Source of the DNA: Corallococcus macrosporus
GTDB taxonomy: Bacteria > Myxococcota > Myxococcia > Myxococcales > Myxococcaceae
DNA length: 64,000 nt
Direction: 5' to 3'
Assembly (NCBI RefSeq): GCF_017302985.1
Contig: NZ_JAFIMU010000007.1
Coordinates: 1,922,001 to 1,986,000, forward strand
This document shows positions 18,569 to 28,521 of the stretch, piece after piece. The position numbers and the translations under genes are program-made. The notes beneath the pieces are model-generated. The model searched no databases. It worked only from the letters and a program-made list of their open reading frames with translations, and had not been told where the DNA came from. How positions within the stretch are numbered: position 1 is the stretch's first letter; every line of letters starts with the position of its first letter.

Positions 18569-19642
18569 TCACGGGGCGGGCGACGACGGACCCACGGCTC
18601 CCGCATCCACGGCGGGCGCGGCCTCGGGCACACCGGCATCCTCCACCGTGCCCGCCTCCGGAGCAGCCTCCGCCGCCGGAGCCACGGCCTTCCCCGAAGG
18701 CACCACCGCGCTCCACGCCGGCTTCGAGGCCCCCAGCACCTCCTCCTGCGTCGTGCCCGGCGCCACCAGCAGGTCCACCACCGGCGACTGTGACGGGTCT
18801 CCCTTGCGCCCGCCACCGAAGCGGTCGTTGTACGGCTCGCCCGCCATGATGCCCATGGCCATGAGCTGCTGATTCGCGGTCGTGTCCCCGCCAAACATCC
18901 CGCCCAGCGACACGCGCCGGTCGAGGGTCGCGCCCGTCACCGCCACGCCGTAGCCCCAGTCCGCGCTCGCGTGCGAGCCCAGGAAGCGGTCCGGCACCCG
19001 GAACATCACCGTGCGTCCGCTCACCTGGATGACCGTGGGGAAGAACACCCGCGCCTCCAGCTCCTGCTCCGTGGCCGCGTTCAGCTCCGACTCCACCTTG
19101 CCGCCAATGGGCCCCGTCTTCTTCTCGTAGGCATCCAGCGCCACCTGCCGCCATTGCTTGCGCAGCGACTCGCGCGCCTCGTAGGGACGCGGCGTCAGCA
19201 CCACCGCCTTCTCCCACCCCGAGTCCGCCGCCAGCGTGAGCCCGCGCCCCGGCAGCGTGTCCGTACGCCCGGACCCCGGCTTGCGGTCCTGGTCCACGTA
19301 CAGGTCCACGTTGAACGTGTAGAAGCCGTGCCGCGCCCGCTCCGCGACCGTCGCGCCCTCCAGGTCCACCGACTGCGCGCGCGAGGGCTTCGCGATGGGG
19401 CGCGCGAACGTCACCTCGAACCGCGTCGCGTCGCCGTCCGCGAACGCCGCCACCGACACCACGTCCAGGTCCCCGGGCCCCAGGTCCGTGCGGCGCGGAT
19501 ACACCAGCTCGCCGTCGCCGTGGTCGTCCCCCACCGGATCCGTCAGCCGGAACAGCAGCGCGTCCTCGCGCGTCTTTCCACCGGAACACGCGGCCAGGGA
19601 GGAAGCGAGCAGGAGCGCGGACACGCGGGAACGCACGAACAT
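18569..19642 (-). CDS. Lipoprotein with glucodextranase C-terminal-like domain
   Basis: The 357-residue lipoprotein (lipobox LAAC) has a domain that begins FRLTDPVGDDHGDGELVYP and continues with VDLYVDQDRKPGSGRTDTLPG. These features resemble the C-terminal, carbohydrate-surface-binding module of glucodextranase. A variable Ala/Pro/Glu-rich tail closes it (about 310-357). The expected role is glucan binding at the outer membrane. The gene lies downstream of the barrel gene, beyond two terminator hairpins. It is clearly related to the gene at 22127-23089. The start at 19642 is set by GAGGTG six bases before ATG. Confidence 0.75.
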   Translation of the reverse strand: MFVRSRVSALLLASSLAACSGGKTREDALLFRLTDPVGDDHGDGELVYPRRTDLGPGDLDVVSVAAFADGDATRFEVTFARPIAKPSRAQSVDLEGATVAERARHGFYTFNVDLYVDQDRKPGSGRTDTLPGRGLTLAADSGWEKAVVLTPRPYEARESLRKQWRQVALDAYEKKTGPIGGKVESELNAATEQELEARVFFPTVIQVSGRTVMFRVPDRFLGSHASADWGYGVAVTGATLDRRVSLGGMFGGDTTANQQLMAMGIMAGEPYNDRFGGGRKGDPSQSPVVDLLVAPGTTQEEVLGASKPAWSAVVPSGKAVAPAAEAAPEAGTVEDAGVPEAAPAVDAGAVGPSSPAP

Positions 19643-19704
19643 GGAGGGCACCTCATGCACGAAGGGACGGCCCGTCAGGTGTATCGCGCGGTGCCCCAAA
19701 CGCA

Positions 19705-19742
19705 AGGAGCCCGGAGTGCCTTCACAGGCGCCCCGGGCTCCT
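19705..19742 (-). terminator. Terminator hairpin after the barrel gene
   Basis: Arms AGGAGCCCGG (19705-19714) and CCGGGCTCCT (19733-19742) pair perfectly. An inner stem GCCT/AGGC (19718-19721, 19726-19729) stacks within. On the minus strand the stem is followed by TTGCGTTTGG. It separates the transport operon from the lipoprotein gene. Confidence 0.7.
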
Positions 19743-19758
19743 CCTCTCGTCAACCGCT

Positions 19759-19779
19759 CGCCCCGCCGGACGCGGGGCG
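19759..19779 (-). terminator. Short GC-rich hairpin just after the barrel stop
   Basis: CGCCCCGC (19759-19766) and GCGGGGCG (19772-19779) form an 8-bp stem with a 5-nt loop, 9 bp past the barrel stop codon. It may act in tandem with the longer hairpin downstream. Confidence 0.5.
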
Positions 19780-19787
19780 GAAGGTGA

Positions 19788-21986
19788 CTAGAACTGCGCC
19801 TTCATGAACGCCTTGACGCGCATGTGGTCGAAGTTGCGCTCCTCCAGGCTGTTCCAACCGCCGTTGCGGTTGGTGAAGCCGCGCGAACCCACCGCCACGC
19901 CGTGGTCGGCCGCGATGGTGTCGTCCGCATACTGCACCACGTAGCCGTCGCCGAAGTCGGGACGGAAGGTGCCGAACGCGTACTGGCCCTCCAGACCGAA
20001 CTCCACGCCGGACAGGATGTAGCGCGCCTTCACCAGCACCTGGTTCTTGTTGTGCTTGCCGGACGCCATCTCGTGGTTGTTGTACGCCTGGAACGCCGTG
20101 TTGCCGTCCAGCAGGTCCGCGAAGAACTTCGAGTAGCTCGCGGACACGTACAGGTCGTCCGTGAACTGGTAGCCCGCGCCAGCCGTGAACGTCGTGTAGT
20201 CCAGCAGGCGGTCGTCGTCGCCGATGTTGTCGAACGGCTTGAACTGGTAGCCCGTCTCACCCTGGCTGTTCGTGATGACGTCCGGGTTGCGGTAGATGCC
20301 GGACGTGCTGTTGCCGGGGCTGTACTCGTTGACCAGCGAGTTGTCGCACGCAGCGCCGCCCGCGCACGCGCCGGACTGGTACGGCAGGAAGCGCGGGTCG
20401 TTCATGCGCTTGTCCGACTCGTGGATGTACTTGAACTTGCCGAACACATCGATGCCCTTCAGCACGTCCACGACGTACTTGGCGCGCAGCGCGACCAGGT
20501 GCGTCTTCTTGTCCTGGAAGGGCTGGTAGGCCGTGCGGAAGTTGTGGCCCACGCCGGAGTCCAGCTCCGTGCCGGGGTACGTGGTGTTGTTCAGCGACTG
20601 CGAGTCGTTGCCGTAGGCCTGCCAGTTGGTGTTGTAGGTGATGAAGGAATACTCACCGCCCAGCTCCAGCGCGCCGTTGGTGTAGACCGGGTTCGCCGTC
20701 ACGCCCTTCCAGCCGATGGCCGTCTCCGCCATGGGCTCGTCGAAGTCCGTGAAGTCGTTGTCCACGTTGATGGTCGCGACCTGCTGGGCCTCGCTCGTCC
20801 AGCCGCCGTAGCCGATGCGGGTGGGGTTGCCCTTGTAGATGCCGTAGGACGCGTTGGACGGACCGGGGAACGCGAAGCTGCCGTCGTGACCTTCCGTGAG
20901 GAGCACGTCCGCCTCGCGGCGGCTGGCCATCACCGCCACGTAGTCCGCGCCGATGCTGAACAACTGGAAGTTGAACGACAGGCCCACGTCCAGCGGGTCG
21001 TTGAGGGACGCGTTCAGCATGTACGTCTGGTCCGTGTGGTGGCCCGCCAGCACCGCGCTGTAGCCGCCGATGCCGCCGAAGTTCGCCGGCGACAGCACGG
21101 GGTCCGCGTTGGAGTACGACGAGTACACCGCGCCGCGCACGTCCAGCCACGAGCCCATGTGCAGGCCCGCCTTGATGCCGCCCACGCCGTTGCGGTAGCG
21201 CGGCGTCAGGTCACGGCCGTCGTCGACGTTCGTGTCCTCGGCGTTCACTTCCTGGTCGTTCGCGTACTGGAAGATGCCGCCGACGTCGAACATCTCCGAG
21301 GCCGTGTACTTCGCCTGGAAGCCGTACGCCGCGTCACGCGCGTGGAAGGCGCCCGTGCTGAAGTTCGGGCCGGCCCACAAGCGGGGCAGCGAGATGCGCG
21401 CCGCGTCCCACGTGAGCTTCCGGTCGAAGTTGGAGCCCTGCAGCATGATGGCCGCCGCGTTGTCGCGGTCGATGTAACGGACGCGGCCGATGACGAACGG
21501 GTCGAACTGGCCCAGGTCCGTCGCGCCGATGAGCGCCGAGTCGATGAGGTAGCCCGGGCGCAGCGTCACGGACATGCCGCGCAGCTTGATGTACTGGTTG
21601 GAGCGCGGATCGAACTCGCCGCAGTCGCCCGCGGTGCAGTTCGTCGGCGGGTTGCGGCCACCGAAGCCACCGAAGTTCGTCCAGAAGTTCTGGTTGAAGC
21701 GGCTGTGGATGCGGCCGTTGACCTCCACCTGCGGGGAGATCTTCGCGTTCAGCAACAGCTCCAGCTCCGTGCCGATGCCGTTGTCGCCGTAGCCCTCACC
21801 GGGCACCGTCGTGAAGTTGTAGAGAGCGCCCTGGTCGCGCTGCGTGCCCCAGAGGTACTTCGTATAGGTCGTGCCACCAATGGTGAGCTTGGGGCCGCTG
21901 TCCTGCGCCATGGCCGCCCCAGGAATGAGGCCGACCGCCACGGTGAGCGCGCACGCTCCCCGCACCACGTTCTTGCGATTCTTCAT
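19788..21986 (-). CDS. Outer-membrane beta-barrel protein of the maltodextrin locus
   Basis: The 732-residue protein has a Sec signal peptide (ending AMAQ at about residue 25). The rest has a strongly alternating, aromatic- and Gly-rich composition typical of a large beta-barrel, ending in a terminal Phe (VKAFMKAQF) as outer-membrane proteins do. Asn/Asp-rich loops sit between predicted strands. Last in the ABC-importer cluster, it most likely passes maltodextrins through the outer membrane; that role rests on context, since no LamB signature is visible. The start at 21986 is followed by a normal basic n-region. The leader contains two stem-loops. Confidence 0.8.
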   Translation of the reverse strand: MKNRKNVVRGACALTVAVGLIPGAAMAQDSGPKLTIGGTTYTKYLWGTQRDQGALYNFTTVPGEGYGDNGIGTELELLLNAKISPQVEVNGRIHSRFNQNFWTNFGGFGGRNPPTNCTAGDCGEFDPRSNQYIKLRGMSVTLRPGYLIDSALIGATDLGQFDPFVIGRVRYIDRDNAAAIMLQGSNFDRKLTWDAARISLPRLWAGPNFSTGAFHARDAAYGFQAKYTASEMFDVGGIFQYANDQEVNAEDTNVDDGRDLTPRYRNGVGGIKAGLHMGSWLDVRGAVYSSYSNADPVLSPANFGGIGGYSAVLAGHHTDQTYMLNASLNDPLDVGLSFNFQLFSIGADYVAVMASRREADVLLTEGHDGSFAFPGPSNASYGIYKGNPTRIGYGGWTSEAQQVATINVDNDFTDFDEPMAETAIGWKGVTANPVYTNGALELGGEYSFITYNTNWQAYGNDSQSLNNTTYPGTELDSGVGHNFRTAYQPFQDKKTHLVALRAKYVVDVLKGIDVFGKFKYIHESDKRMNDPRFLPYQSGACAGGAACDNSLVNEYSPGNSTSGIYRNPDVITNSQGETGYQFKPFDNIGDDDRLLDYTTFTAGAGYQFTDDLYVSASYSKFFADLLDGNTAFQAYNNHEMASGKHNKNQVLVKARYILSGVEFGLEGQYAFGTFRPDFGDGYVVQYADDTIAADHGVAVGSRGFTNRNGGWNSLEERNFDHMRVKAFMKAQF

Positions 21987-22021
21987 GATGTCCGGAAAAC
22001 CCTTCTGAAAAGCTTTGAACC

Positions 22022-22040
22022 AGAGGGGGTCGTCCCCTCT
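22022..22040 (-). other. Stem-loop in the barrel-gene leader
   Basis: AGAGGGG (22022-22028) pairs with CCCCTCT (22034-22040) around a 5-nt loop, 36 bp upstream of the barrel ATG. It could protect the downstream mRNA or attenuate read-through from the transporter genes. Confidence 0.45.
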
Positions 22041-22099
22041 CCCGGGCCGCCGCGGGGTCACCACGGCAGCCCTCCCCGTGTCACATCAAACCTTGAAAC

Positions 22100-22118
22100 G
22101 GACTGTTTTGAACAGTCC
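22100..22118. other. Perfect 8-bp inverted repeat between glucodextranase-like and barrel genes
   Basis: GGACTGTT (22100-22107) and AACAGTCC (22111-22118) are separated by 3 nt, just after the upstream gene's stop. It is more A/T-rich than its surroundings and lacks a T-run, so an operator or mRNA-processing hairpin is as likely as a terminator. Confidence 0.45.
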
Positions 22119-22126
22119 ACCGCCGA

Positions 22127-23089
22127 CTACTTCGTCGGCGTAGCAGGCGCGGGCGCCGGAGCGACCGTCGTTCCAGCCGGAGCGGCCGGCGTGGGCGCCG
22201 GAGCCGGGGCCGGAGCAGCGGGAGCCGCCGGAGCCGGGGCCGGAGCCGCCGCCGCGCCACCCTGCGCCGCGGGGCGCTTCGCGCCGGAGACCATCTTCAG
22301 CGTGGCCTTCTTCGTGGCGGAACCGTCACCCGCGCACTCGTACGCGAGCATGTCGTACTGAGCCTTGATTTCAGAGCTGTCGCCCTTGCCCTGACCCGCG
22401 AGCACGTCGATGACGTGCGGATCGCAGTTGAAGTCAGAGCCGCCGCCGAAGCGGTGCTGGCCCTCGTACTCGTTGACGCGGCGGGTGAGCAGGTCGTTGT
22501 CCGCGGGGAAGCCCTCGTTGGACTGCATCACGACCTGGTAGCCCCAGGTGGACGGGTCACCGGCGCCCAGGTCCGCGTTCATGATGGTCGCGGTGATCTT
22601 GTTGCCGGAGGCGCGCACCTTGGTGGGCACCACGACGGCGCCCTTCATGGCGCCAGCCTTGTTGTTGGCCTCCGCGCGCACGCGCGACGAGCCCTGCGGC
22701 GAGATGACGATGACCTTGTCCCAGGCGTCCTCGGGGGCGAAGGACACGTTGAGGCCCGGGGGGCTGTCGGTGAAGCCGCTGCCGGCCTTGTGGTCCGTGT
22801 CGATGAAGATGAAGACCTCCTGCACGGAGAAGCCGTCCGCCATCTTCCAGGGGTTCTCCAGCGACGCCTTCAGCTGGATGGTGATGTCGGACTTGTTGCC
22901 GCCCTGGTCCAGCGTGAAGCCGGTCAGGTCGAACGAGCCCGGCTTGTACACGGGGTCCGTCGGGTAGGTGTACTTGCCCGGGCCCTTGTCGTCGCCGGTG
23001 GGGTCCTTGAAGGACACCTTGTCGGCCAGGGCCGGCGCCGCGGACAGGGAAGCAGCCAGGGTGAGGACTGCGATGCGGGGGTTGATCAT
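22127..23089 (-). CDS. Secreted protein with glucodextranase C-terminal-like domain
   Basis: The 320-residue product has a Sec signal peptide (ending APALA) and a domain beginning VSFKDPTGDDKGPGKYTYP. FIFIDTDHKAGSGFTDSPPG and a FGGGSDFNCDPHVIDVL segment follow. The pattern is that of the glucodextranase C-terminal module, as in the lipoprotein at 18569-19642. The last 55 residues are an Ala/Pro repeat tail, probably a flexible linker or wall-spanning spacer. The position between malG and the barrel gene suggests a periplasmic or surface glucan-binding accessory. AAGGAG lies 11 nt before the ATG. Confidence 0.75.
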   Translation of the reverse strand: MINPRIAVLTLAASLSAAPALADKVSFKDPTGDDKGPGKYTYPTDPVYKPGSFDLTGFTLDQGGNKSDITIQLKASLENPWKMADGFSVQEVFIFIDTDHKAGSGFTDSPPGLNVSFAPEDAWDKVIVISPQGSSRVRAEANNKAGAMKGAVVVPTKVRASGNKITATIMNADLGAGDPSTWGYQVVMQSNEGFPADNDLLTRRVNEYEGQHRFGGGSDFNCDPHVIDVLAGQGKGDSSEIKAQYDMLAYECAGDGSATKKATLKMVSGAKRPAAQGGAAAAPAPAPAAPAAPAPAPAPTPAAPAGTTVAPAPAPATPTK

Positions 23090-23148
23090 GGGGGTGTTTG
23101 CTCCTTGCAACGACAGACGAAAAAAGGACCGCGAAGAACGACCGGGGA

Positions 23149-24036
23149 CTAACCCTTCACGCCACCGGCGGTGAGCCCGGAGACGAGGTACTTCTGCAGG
23201 AAGAGGAAGAGGATGACGACGGGCACGGACACGATGATGGAGCCGGCCGCGAAGTAGCCCCACTGCTGGCTGAAGCCGCCCACGAAGAAGCGCAGGCCCA
23301 CCGGCGCCGTGTACATGGCTTCCTGGTCCATGAACGTCGCCGCGAGGATGAACTCGTTCCACGCCGTCATGAAGCTGAACAGCGCCGTCACCGCCACCGC
23401 GGGCTTGGCCAGCGGCAGGATGATGCTCCAGAAGATGCGCCCCGGCGACGCGCCGTCCATCAGCGCCGCCTCCTCCAGGTCCTTGGGGATGGTGTCGAAG
23501 TAGCCCTTGAGCATCCACACGCTGAACGGGATGGACGTGGTGGCGTACACGATGATGAGCCCCAGCCGGCTGCTGCCCAGGCCCAGCCACTGCACCAGGA
23601 TGATGTAGAGCGGGATGAGCATCAGCGTGCCCGGGAACATCTGGGACACGAGGAACGCCATCATGCCCGCGCGCTGGCCGGGGAACTTGAAGCGGCTGAA
23701 GGCATACGCCGCCGTGCACGCCATGAAGACGCCCAGCACCGTGGTGCCAATGGCCACGATGGCGCTGTTGAGCATCCACTTCGCGAACGGCTGGTCGGAC
23801 ATCACCGACACGAAGTTGGAGACGCTGAAGGACTCAGGCCACGGCGTCACCGCGCGCAGCCGGTCCCAGAAGGTGGGGTTCTCCGGCAGCGTGGCGATGG
23901 CCAGGCTCTGCTTGCCGGAGAAGGCCAGGCTCACCACCCAGAGGATGGGGTAGATGGTGAAGAGGGTGAAGGCCACCAGCACCACGTGCAGCGGCAGGTG
24001 GGGGATGCCTTCGCGACGTTCGGTGAAGAGCGCCAT
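23149..24036 (-). CDS. malG: Maltodextrin ABC transporter permease, MalG type
   Basis: The 295-residue inner-membrane protein has six predicted helices. The EAA loop that contacts the ATPase reads LEEAALMDGASPGRIFWSII, as in binding-protein-dependent sugar permeases. It forms the translocation pore with MalF. The ATG at 24036 lies 2 bp past the malF stop, with GGAGG inside the malF end, so the genes are translationally linked. Substrate assignment to maltodextrins comes from neighbouring GH13 enzymes and a MalE-type binding protein. Confidence 0.9.
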   Translation of the reverse strand: MALFTERREGIPHLPLHVVLVAFTLFTIYPILWVVSLAFSGKQSLAIATLPENPTFWDRLRAVTPWPESFSVSNFVSVMSDQPFAKWMLNSAIVAIGTTVLGVFMACTAAYAFSRFKFPGQRAGMMAFLVSQMFPGTLMLIPLYIILVQWLGLGSSRLGLIIVYATTSIPFSVWMLKGYFDTIPKDLEEAALMDGASPGRIFWSIILPLAKPAVAVTALFSFMTAWNEFILAATFMDQEAMYTAPVGLRFFVGGFSQQWGYFAAGSIIVSVPVVILFLFLQKYLVSGLTAGGVKG

Positions 24037-24038
24037 GG

Positions 24039-26087
24039 TTACGCGGCCTCCGTGGCGCGGCTCATGCGGTTCTGCACCATGCTGTAGATGAGCAGGATGC
24101 CGAAGATGACGGTGGAGTACGCCGCCGCGTAGCCGTGGCGGTAGCGCTCGAAGGCGAACTTGTACGCCTGGGTGACCAGGATTTCGGTGGAGCCGCCCGG
24201 GTCTCCGCCCGTCACCAGGAAGATGATGTTGAACATGTTGAAGGTCCACACCACCGACAGGATGACCGCCGGCACCAGCGCGGGCTTCAGCGCGGGCAGC
24301 GTGATGGCGGTGAACTGCTGCCACCGGTTGGCGCCGTCCACGCGCGCCGCTTCGTAGAGCTCACCCGGGATGGACTGGAGCGCGCCCAGCGACACCACCA
24401 TCATGAACGGGAAGGACAGCCAGCCGTTCGTCGCCAGCGCCGTGAAGAACGACGTGAAGGGCGAGTCGAACCACGCCAGGCCCTCGCCGCCGAACATCCG
24501 GATGACGTGGTTCACCACGCCGAACTGCTGGTGGAACATGCCCTTCCAGATGAGCGCGGTGATGTAGTTGGGCATGGCCCACGGAAGGATGAGCAGCACG
24601 CGGTACACCGGCCGCATCTTCAAGTTGGGCACGTTGAGCGCCAGCGCGAGCAGCAGGCCCACCGTCACGCCGATGGTGACGTTCGTCACCGTCCAGAGGA
24701 TGGTGAAGAGCAGCGTGTAATAGAAGTTCAGGTAGTTGAAGACGAGCGAGCCGTCCGCCGCGGTCTTCGCGAAGCTGAAGTCGCCCAGGATGTCGACGTA
24801 GTTGCGGAAGCCCACCCACAGCTCCGACAAGGGCTGGCTGCTGTTGTAGAGGTTGGCGTCCGTGAACGACAGCGTGATGCCGTAGGCGAAGGGGAAGAAC
24901 ACCAGCACCACCATGCCCACCATGGCGGGCGCGATGTATGCGTAGGCCTGCCGGTACTCCACCGTCGTGCGCACCACCCGGTGCAGTCCACCCAGGCCGA
25001 TGAACAGCAGCACCGCCAGCCCCAGCGCGCCCAGCGCGCCCAGCGCCTTGCCCGCGTTGCCGCGCACCTGCGCGCCCACCGCCGCCAGCTTGGCCTCATC
25101 CGGCGCGCCGGAGTCCGTCAGCTTCCCCAGCGGGCGGCGCATCGCGTCCGCGTCCCACGCGCCGGGCTTCAGCGCCGGATCCGCCTTCAGGTTGTTGCCA
25201 GCGATGAGCGCCTGCGCCTTCTCACCGCGCGTGCGCAGCTCCGCGCTGACGGCGTTCTCCGTCTCGCGCAGCTCCGCGTCCAGCGCGCGCAGCGAGTAGA
25301 CGGTGTAGGAACCCAGGCCCGCCAGGAACAGCGCCGCCGCCACCGCCACGCGCACGCCCTGGCGCGACAGCACGAACACCGCGGCCGCGCACGCCGCCAG
25401 GGGCAAGAGGAACGCCAGCAGCACCGCCGTCCACGACGGCACCTCGCCCTTCACCACCACCGGGGAGAGGGTCTCCACGGAGCCCACCACCTGGCCGTCC
25501 ACCTCCACGGGCGCGGACAGCAGGCGGCTCTGGCCCGCGTCGAGCAGCTCGGACTCCACCTCCGGCTTGCGCGCCCCGCCCTCCTCGCGGTTCGTCTCCA
25601 CCGCGGCGCGCAGGCGCTGGCCGCGGTCGTACAGCGGCTTCTCGTCGCGAGACAGCTTGCGCGGCGCCGCCTTGTCCCCGGTGTCCTGCGGGAAGGTGGA
25701 CGCCTCCAGCCGGATGCCGCTGAAGGCGATGACGCGCACGGCACTGCCCGGCACGCCGGGCCAGCCCGCCACCACGGCGCGCACGGCGTCCCCCGAACCG
25801 CCCGCGCGCTGCACCAGGTCCACCAGCCCCAGCAGCGACACGGCGGCGGTGCGCTGCTCGCGCTCCGCCGCGCGCTCCTGGTTGGCGCGCGCGAGCAGGC
25901 CGTGCGCCAGGAACAGGGACACGCCCAGCGCGAGCGCGAGCCCCACCAGCACGCGCCCCCGGTACCCGCCCGCACCGCCGGCCGGGCCCGGTGCGGCGGG
26001 GCCTGTGGCGGCGTCGTTCGGCGGAGTGCGGGCCGGCGTGGGGGCGCCGGCCTGGGAAGGCGACTGCTGCGGGGCGTTCTGGCTCAC
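24039..26087 (-). CDS. malF: MalF-type permease with a ~370-residue N-terminal extension
   Basis: This 682-residue protein is unusually long. Residues 375-682 are a normal MalF-type permease with six helices and the EAA loop YEAARVDGANRWQQFTAITL. The first 370 residues hold a Pro/Ala-rich cytoplasmic tail, one helix (46-65), an extracytoplasmic domain of about 150 residues, two further helices (about 219-260), a second soluble segment and a last helix (about 347-366). The layout resembles that of membrane sensors rather than the E. coli MalF P2 loop. It could gate transport or read cell-wall or substrate state. A GTG start with GAGGAG five bases upstream is used. Confidence 0.85.
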   Translation of the reverse strand: MSQNAPQQSPSQAGAPTPARTPPNDAATGPAAPGPAGGAGGYRGRVLVGLALALGVSLFLAHGLLARANQERAAEREQRTAAVSLLGLVDLVQRAGGSGDAVRAVVAGWPGVPGSAVRVIAFSGIRLEASTFPQDTGDKAAPRKLSRDEKPLYDRGQRLRAAVETNREEGGARKPEVESELLDAGQSRLLSAPVEVDGQVVGSVETLSPVVVKGEVPSWTAVLLAFLLPLAACAAAVFVLSRQGVRVAVAAALFLAGLGSYTVYSLRALDAELRETENAVSAELRTRGEKAQALIAGNNLKADPALKPGAWDADAMRRPLGKLTDSGAPDEAKLAAVGAQVRGNAGKALGALGALGLAVLLFIGLGGLHRVVRTTVEYRQAYAYIAPAMVGMVVLVFFPFAYGITLSFTDANLYNSSQPLSELWVGFRNYVDILGDFSFAKTAADGSLVFNYLNFYYTLLFTILWTVTNVTIGVTVGLLLALALNVPNLKMRPVYRVLLILPWAMPNYITALIWKGMFHQQFGVVNHVIRMFGGEGLAWFDSPFTSFFTALATNGWLSFPFMMVVSLGALQSIPGELYEAARVDGANRWQQFTAITLPALKPALVPAVILSVVWTFNMFNIIFLVTGGDPGGSTEILVTQAYKFAFERYRHGYAAAYSTVIFGILLIYSMVQNRMSRATEAA

Positions 26088-26100
26088 TTCAGCTCCTCAC

Positions 26101-27324
26101 TTACTTCTTGCGCAGGCCGGCGACGTCCTTCGCCACGCTCTTCTGGGCCGCGTCCAGCGCCGCCTTGGGGGTGGCGGTGTTCTTGAACACGGTGTTCATC
26201 GCGCTGGTGGCGGGGGTCCAGACCATGGACATCTCCGGCAGGTTGGGCATGGGCACCGCCACGTCCACCTGGTCCTTCATCGCCTTGAGCAGCGGATCCG
26301 CGGACACCTTCGCGTCCTGGTACACGGCCTGGTTGGCGGGGCTCTGGCGGCCCTCGAGGGCCAGCGTCTTGCCGGGGCCCGCGTCCGTGAGGAACTTCGC
26401 GAAGTCGTACGCCGCTTCCTTGTTCTTGGACGGAGCGGCCACGTACACGCCCTCCACCGTCATCCAGGGCTTCATCGGCGTGCCCTTGTTCTCATCCAGC
26501 GTGGGCAGCCGGGCCAGGCCGTAGCTCACGTCCTTGGAGACCTCGCCCAGGAACCACGGGCCGGAGAACACCATCGCGGCCTTGCCCTCGTTGAAGAGGG
26601 AGGTGATCAGCGCGCTGGAGGGCTCCGCGGGGAGGATGCCGTCCTTGTTCTTCCACTTGAGGACCTGCTCCACCGACTTCACGTTGGCGGGCGAGTTCAT
26701 CGTCGGGGCGTTCTTCGCGTCGAACACGCCGCCGCCGAAGCCGTTCATCACGGCCGCGTGGTAGTAGAAGTCGTTGTACGCGTACGCGAGCCCGAAGCGG
26801 CCCGCCTTGGAGTCGGTGAGCTTCTTGGCCATCGTCACCAGCTCGCCGGACGTCTTGGGCGGCGTGGGGACCAGCTTCTTGTTGTAGATGAGCGTGATGA
26901 CCTTGTAGTTCAGCGGCAGGCCGTACGTCGTCCCGCGGTAGGTCATCGCCTCCATCGTCGTGGGGATGAAGCGCTTCTTCGTGGCGTCATCCAGGAAGAA
27001 GTCGATGGGCTCCACCGTGTTGCCCGCTTCAATCCAGCCGCCCAGGCGGTCCTGCGCGAAGATGAAGAGGTCCGGGCCCTTGCCGCGCGGCACGGTGGCG
27101 GAGATCTTGTCCGCGTAGGCGTCGTAGGGCACCGCCAGCGTGGTGACCTTGACCTTGCCCTCGTTGGCCTTGTTGTACTCGGCGACCACCTTCTCCAGCG
27201 CGGCCTTCTCCTCCGCGCGGTAGGCGTGCCAGAGCACCAGCTCCGTGGCGGCGAAGGACGGGACGGGCAACAGGCCGACTGCGCACAGACAGAGGGCCGC
27301 GAGCAACGTTCGCAGGTGCGTCAT
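26101..27324 (-). CDS. malE: Maltodextrin-binding protein
   Basis: The 407-residue periplasmic binding protein has a Sec signal peptide (ending VPSFAA). Extracellular solute-binding family 1 features follow: LVLWHAYRAEEKAALEKVV at the mature N-terminus, GPDLFIFAQDRLGGW, and a late GPWFLGEVSKDVSYG. It captures maltodextrins and delivers them to MalFGK. The start at 27324 has GGAGGA eight bases before it. It lies between malK and malF with 20-bp and 13-bp gaps. Confidence 0.9.
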   Translation of the reverse strand: MTHLRTLLAALCLCAVGLLPVPSFAATELVLWHAYRAEEKAALEKVVAEYNKANEGKVKVTTLAVPYDAYADKISATVPRGKGPDLFIFAQDRLGGWIEAGNTVEPIDFFLDDATKKRFIPTTMEAMTYRGTTYGLPLNYKVITLIYNKKLVPTPPKTSGELVTMAKKLTDSKAGRFGLAYAYNDFYYHAAVMNGFGGGVFDAKNAPTMNSPANVKSVEQVLKWKNKDGILPAEPSSALITSLFNEGKAAMVFSGPWFLGEVSKDVSYGLARLPTLDENKGTPMKPWMTVEGVYVAAPSKNKEAAYDFAKFLTDAGPGKTLALEGRQSPANQAVYQDAKVSADPLLKAMKDQVDVAVPMPNLPEMSMVWTPATSAMNTVFKNTATPKAALDAAQKSVAKDVAGLRKK

Positions 27325-27344
27325 TGGGAAAATCCTCCGGATAT

Positions 27345-28439
<1,095 letters not shown>

Positions 28440-28521
28440 CAGGCCCTCCAGCAAGAGCCCCGCTCGCGCCGGTGACAACAGCACGTCCGGGTCAGGTTCT
28501 GCGCACGCCCCGCCGGGTGCC

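Noticed and set aside
19824-22361. Long open frame on the plus strand opposite the barrel and accessory genes
   Set aside because: It is a by-product of high G+C. It reads as Arg/Val/His-rich low-complexity protein without motifs, while the minus strand encodes a clear signal peptide and barrel.
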